Assembly (NCBI RefSeq): GCF_964204865.1
Contig: NC_135261.1
Span: forward strand, 12,028,001-12,092,000
Source of the DNA: Styela clava
Lineage: Eukaryota; Chordata; Ascidiacea; Stolidobranchia; Styelidae
Direction: 5' to 3'
DNA length: 64,000 bases
Shown one piece after another: positions 60,238 through 64,000 of this stretch. Position numbers and translations under genes: made by a program. Each line of letters starts with the position of its first letter. The first letter of the stretch is position 1. The notes below the pieces were generated by a model that was not told the DNA's origin, searched no databases, and saw only the letters and a list, made by a program, of their open reading frames with translations.

Positions 60238-60345
60238 CATATTTATCCTGGGGGGAGGGGAGAGCCGATAAGCCGGCTTAGTAATATGGCGACCCACGGC
60301 CTCTTTTCCTGTTACCAGTCCATGTCGGTTATGGCATTAGTTAGC
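60238..60345 (-). repeat. tRNA-derived SINE, 3'-end fragment, minus strand
   Basis: The reverse complement gives ACTAA-x-GCCATAACCGACAT, GACTGGTAACAGG and the 3' end CTCTCCCCTCCCCCCAGGAT, as in the 3' part of the copies at 28916 and 8950. The head is missing. Confidence 0.65.
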
Positions 60346-60600
60346 CAAGCTCCAATAATTATCCTATGAACCAATTATTATCCTAGATAGTCGGTTAAAT
60401 CGTATTTAGCGACATATTATCACGTACGAGCACAAGCAGACGTCGTTGGTGTTTGGTCGCGCGCACTCCCTCAGGAATATGGGAGATTGTACTTTGAGTG
60501 AAGTTATATGTGATTAATAAAGTGCCGAAACTACGGAGACTATAAATTAATGTAGGTACGTATGGAACGTTTTGTGTTAATGTTGTTGATCTTTCTATGG

Positions 60601-61388
60601 CAGCGTTTCCCAAACTGTGTTCCGCGGAACACTAGTGTTCCGCGATCGTCTTCCGAGTCTTCCGTGGAAAAGAAATCAATTACGTCTAAATTGGTCGCCA
60701 CGGCGATTTAGTGATCGTGAAATTGTCACCCATCTGACCGTTCGACATCGCTTTAACGTCGGCCTAAAGCGGACTATCTTGGGCAGGGTAGTGGCAATTT
60801 CGTTAACCATCGGCCTTGCTTTTTTACTGTTACGTTCATTATCAAGTTTACAGCAATCCTTTTAGCTATAGGCAAACAAGTTGGTATATCTAAATAATAA
60901 TAATAGTCTACTTTTCTTCCTCCATCTCTGCCTAGTTTTACTTTAACGTTATTGAAAAAAATACTCATGTTCGATGAACATGGTTCAGCAGATAAATACA
61001 CTGCATGTCTGCAGTTCGCGAAATTTCGGCAAGTACTTCTATCTCCATTAGACGTGAAATTAGAGGCAATAAACACTGCGGAATGGAAAGTAAATGACAT
61101 AGAAAGATAAAATGAATTTATGATTCACATACAAAGCATTTAAATTAGGCAGCGGTAAAACATTTATAATTATTGCAACATGTAATATATTCAATTCTAT
61201 TTTAGGTAACACAATTCTGTTAGTTTTCGCGGCGCATTTGGCAACTCGCAGCGGCAAACCCATGGGGAACCCCCACATTATACACAGTTTTTCTTCAACA
61301 ATTTTACCCTTTCCTTATTTGGTGTTCCGCGAGGCGAGATAAAAAAGTGCAAGTGTTCCGTGACAAAAAAAAAATTTGGGAAACGCTG
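60601..61388. mobile_element. Non-autonomous hAT element (788 bp)
   Basis: The left end is CAGCGTTTCCCAAACTGTG and the right end, reverse-complemented, is CAGCGTTTCCCAAA, 14 perfect terminal bases. Flanks TTCTATGG (60593-60600) and TTCTATAG (61389-61396) agree in 7 of 8. The left subterminal region has a palindromic GTTCCGCGGAACACTAGTGT stretch, and the right has GTGTTCCGCGAGGCG/GTGTTCCGTGAC. The end sequence is close to that of 18659-20051, so one transposase probably moved both. No transposase ORF is inside. Confidence 0.85.
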
Positions 61389-61396
61389 TTCTATAG

Positions 61397-63350
61397 TAAT
61401 ATTAAAGCTTTAGTCCGTCAAGTTCACTGTCATTAAACAGGTGCAAACTTACGGTTAACCGGGAGTACTAGTCGCAATATGATAGCAATGCGCCATGTAT
61501 GTAGGCTATGTATAAGAAATATGCTCTCTCGGGACAAATATCGGCAAACACGATCATTGGAAATATGACAATTAGAGAGAAGGATTGGGAAACGGAAAAG
61601 TCATGTTTTTATACCAGCTAGGTCTGTTGTATTTGAATATAGTCAATAGGAATAAAATATCCCAATATTACAAATTGGACAGGCAGAAACAAAAAGAAGA
61701 TCTTATCCATCTGGTCGGAAATTCAGTTGATAGTTGAATAGGGACGATGGCGGTCTGTGAACAAAAACATATTTGATGTAGAACAGTGTAACATCACATG
61801 AAGGATCATAAGCATATGTACAAGCTGCTGGAAGTACACGGAGTACTTGGACGGAGTACTTGGAGCCTACGTGGACGCCGCGAATATGGTTATGGAAGAG
61901 TCCTTTCGAATTATTAGTAAATGAAAAAAAAAATGTCGGGCTGTTCCTCAATCAAAAATAACCGCACGAAATGCGACTTTCGAGAAAGCTGTTTCGATTT
62001 GAAGATAAATAATTATATATATATATATATAAATGTGCAGTACGAAAACAGGAAACCGCCGTAATCTAGTATTTGACCGATATATATATATAAGTACAGT
62101 TGACTTTGAGTTAAGAAAGTACAGTTGAACTAATTTTGCTTCAGTGGACGTCGAAGCGGCATGATTTCTTCAACGCATGACGCTATCGTCGATTCGTGGT
62201 GATACTTCACATAGCCGTAAAAGATTATTATTCATGTGTATCTTGAACCGAATTTACTGTAGAACACAATGGCGAACGAATAATTTCAAGGTTACATCTG
62301 CAGATTTTGTAATACAAGCTAATGTGAATGAAATTTAGGAACCATGTTTATTCGTTTTACGACAGTTTGTGATCACTAGTTTCAGCAAAGCATAACTTGC
62401 TTTTGTTTTCATTCCGTAAAGTAATATTTATATTAAGGTGATAATTCTTTTTTCACTAAACATCAATATATACTGATATTTTGGTTTGAAGTTTTTCTTT
62501 TCAACCCTACCGAGATATTGTTGCTACAGTGGTGTTGTAAATACTTTATATGGTAACAAAGAGGACCAAATCTATTTACTTTGAATACATTTTTCAAATG
62601 TAGGAAAAATGTATAAAATCAAACAAAAACGACTACAGTTGATATAATATAGTTGTAACATCACATATATGAAAATCGCTTGAATTGTTCCAATTCAAAG
62701 AGTACTTTCCATATAGGCACTGTGAATAAAATGAAGAAATGTACAATAAAACATCGGCTTCCTATTTGTTTATTTGGGCCGAGGGATTCGGTCAGTATTT
62801 TGTGGCCTAAGACAGTCGTCTCAATGAAACATTTTTACATGTTTTTCACTTTATCGTCAATATATGTCGCTAAAAATAAAGCCCTGAGTCTACATCACAA
62901 TTCATATATACATAACTCATATTGGATGAAATAACAAATACATTATCAATCTCTATGTTGTATACTTGGTTGAGGATCAATATTGGGTTTTAGAAATAAA
63001 TGATTATTTAAAAACGGGTGCCGCTGCACGATAACAATATTAGTTTTCCGCGTCTCCCTTCACCCTCTAATTCAAATTTCTTCCTATATAACTTAATGTA
63101 GCCTACTTTGTATGTTGTGAGTTCTTTTTCAGCATGGTAAAAAAATGAATTACTGATTACTAAAAACAACTTCGGAAAACCTTCAGGATGATTTGCAAGG
63201 TTTCATACTTTAAAAACAGAGGAAATCACTTTGCTAAATCGTTTTGTTATTCTATACATTTTTCGAAATTCATTAGTATATATATATCTATTTTCGGATA
63301 TTTAAAAATAGCTTTTTAAGTAACTCTTACAGAGTTATATTAACGACAAC
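61397..63350. other. Upstream region of the SLC22-like gene
   Basis: It is AT-rich, with (TA)n tracts at about 62013-62032 and 62080-62090 and no recognisable exon. An AG acceptor at 63331-63332 lies just before the start codon at 63354. Confidence 0.4.
62013..62032. repeat. (TA)n microsatellite
   Basis: An uninterrupted run of about nine to ten TA units. Confidence 0.85.
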
Positions 63351-63353
63351 GAA

Positions 63354-63539
63354 ATGCAAATTCAAAATTTCTTTGAATATGTTGGATCAACCGGATATTA
63401 TCATAAACAATTATATGTGTTGGTCGGCCTAAGTTCGATACCAAACTTACTTATTGCCGTACATTTCGTTTTCACGTTCTACGAGCCAGATTTTCACTGC
63501 ATACCAACAATGGGTTGGAATTTTACACTTTCAGAAAAC
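63354..63539 (+). CDS. SLC22-like organic ion transporter, first coding exon (partial gene)
   Basis: There are 62 codons in phase 0, then the donor GTGAGT at 63540. The N-terminus IQNFFEYVGSTGYYHKQLY matches the family start (F-x-x-hh-x-x-hG-x-x-G-x-x-Q-hh). It is followed by a membrane helix (VLVGLSSIPNLLIAVHFVF) and the beginning of the large extracellular loop (FYEPDFHC), which carries a glycosylation-type NFT site at WNFTLS. SLC22 members are 12-helix facilitators for organic cations, anions or carnitine. The rest of the gene lies beyond the window, so the substrate class cannot be judged. An acceptor CTTACAG ends at 63332. Confidence 0.72.
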
Positions 63540-63629
63540 GTGAGTAATTAGGATAATGGAATATGTTTATCAATGTTTCGCTGAATTAGAACAAAAACAA
63601 TCCATGTCCAATAAATTTGTCTAAGTTAC

Positions 63630-63735
63630 TGGGCACGATGGACTGGTGGTTAAAACGTTCGATTACGAACTTTAATGGGTCATTACTTAGAAGTGGTCTT
63701 GTTCGGAGTCAAAGTCGTATTTATATATCGCATAA
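63630..63735 (+). repeat. Possible tRNA-like SINE head in the SLC22-like intron
   Basis: GGCACGATGGACTGGTGGTT followed by AAAACGTTCGATTACGAAC resembles the D-arm and anticodon arm of a tRNA, with a degraded B-box-like GTTCGGAGTCAAA later. It is too decayed for a functional tRNA call. Confidence 0.35.
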
Positions 63736-64000
63736 GCAAATTGTTTGTAAATATTGTGTTATTAAAAGCAATGGTTACTTTGTAATATGCGATGTAATGA
63801 ATATGTACCGCTGATTATGATAATGTAGAAGGGAGTGATAAAATTACATTACAAATTGCAATATTACGTTTTAATTAATATATATCTATTTCAAATTTTT
63901 GTTCGCACGCTCAGTACGCGATGAATTAAATTCATATGAAACAATTTCCAGGAAAGGATGTAATAATACTTTTTTAATTTTTAAGATTTCTGAGGAATCT

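Noticed and set aside
1-64000. CRISPR arrays, phage, operons or other bacterial systems
   Set aside because: All clear genes are animal genes with spliceosomal introns. No regularly spaced direct-repeat array was seen.

Overview
This is eukaryotic nuclear DNA: AT-rich, with GT-AG introns, animal gene families and many short DNA transposons and SINEs. The compact, diverged animal genes, introns mostly of a few hundred bases, and splice acceptors placed just upstream of several start codons (as expected for spliced-leader trans-splicing) suggest an invertebrate deuterostome, most likely a tunicate (ascidian). The species call is inference. No prokaryotic or viral system was seen.

Layout. (1) 0.7-5.5 kb: a four-exon BTB-domain gene (+) with a long unrecognised C-terminal exon. 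(2) 10.7-16.6 kb: a ten-exon gamma-butyrobetaine dioxygenase-like gene (+), not visible in simple ORF views, which carries two one-base frame breaks although all catalytic residues remain. (3) 16.6-22.1 kb: a transposon-rich gap with a SINE, a tandem repeat and a 1.4 kb hAT element with a perfect 8-bp target duplication. (4) 22.3-27.8 kb: an intronless SARNP-like gene (+) and a six-exon CPPED1-like metallophosphatase (+); a CPPED1 intron holds a complete small hAT element. (5) 28.9-33.2 kb: a SINE, a transposon inserted inside another transposon, and an ATTCGAAT-rich MITE. (6) 33.4-51.1 kb: a ceramide transfer protein gene (CERT1, +) with PH, serine-repeat, FFAT and START regions over 15 exons, including a 24-nt microexon and a possible alternative exon. 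(7) 55.0-59.6 kb, minus strand: DCTN3 (dynactin p24) in five exons, and an intronless BTB plus eight-C2H2-finger protein. (8) 60.2-61.4 kb: a SINE fragment and a 0.8 kb hAT element. (9) From 63.35 kb: the first coding exon of an SLC22-like transporter that runs off the window.

The genes are unrelated housekeeping or regulatory genes: carnitine synthesis, mRNA export, phosphatase, ER-to-Golgi ceramide transport, dynactin, transcription factor and solute carrier. They do not form a pathway or operon. The most interesting material is the frame-broken but otherwise conserved dioxygenase, the CERT1 microexon and alternative exon, and a rich set of non-autonomous transposons whose ends and target duplications can be read directly. 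Exon coordinates were derived by hand from splice sites, reading phase and remembered family similarity; no transcript data or searches were available.
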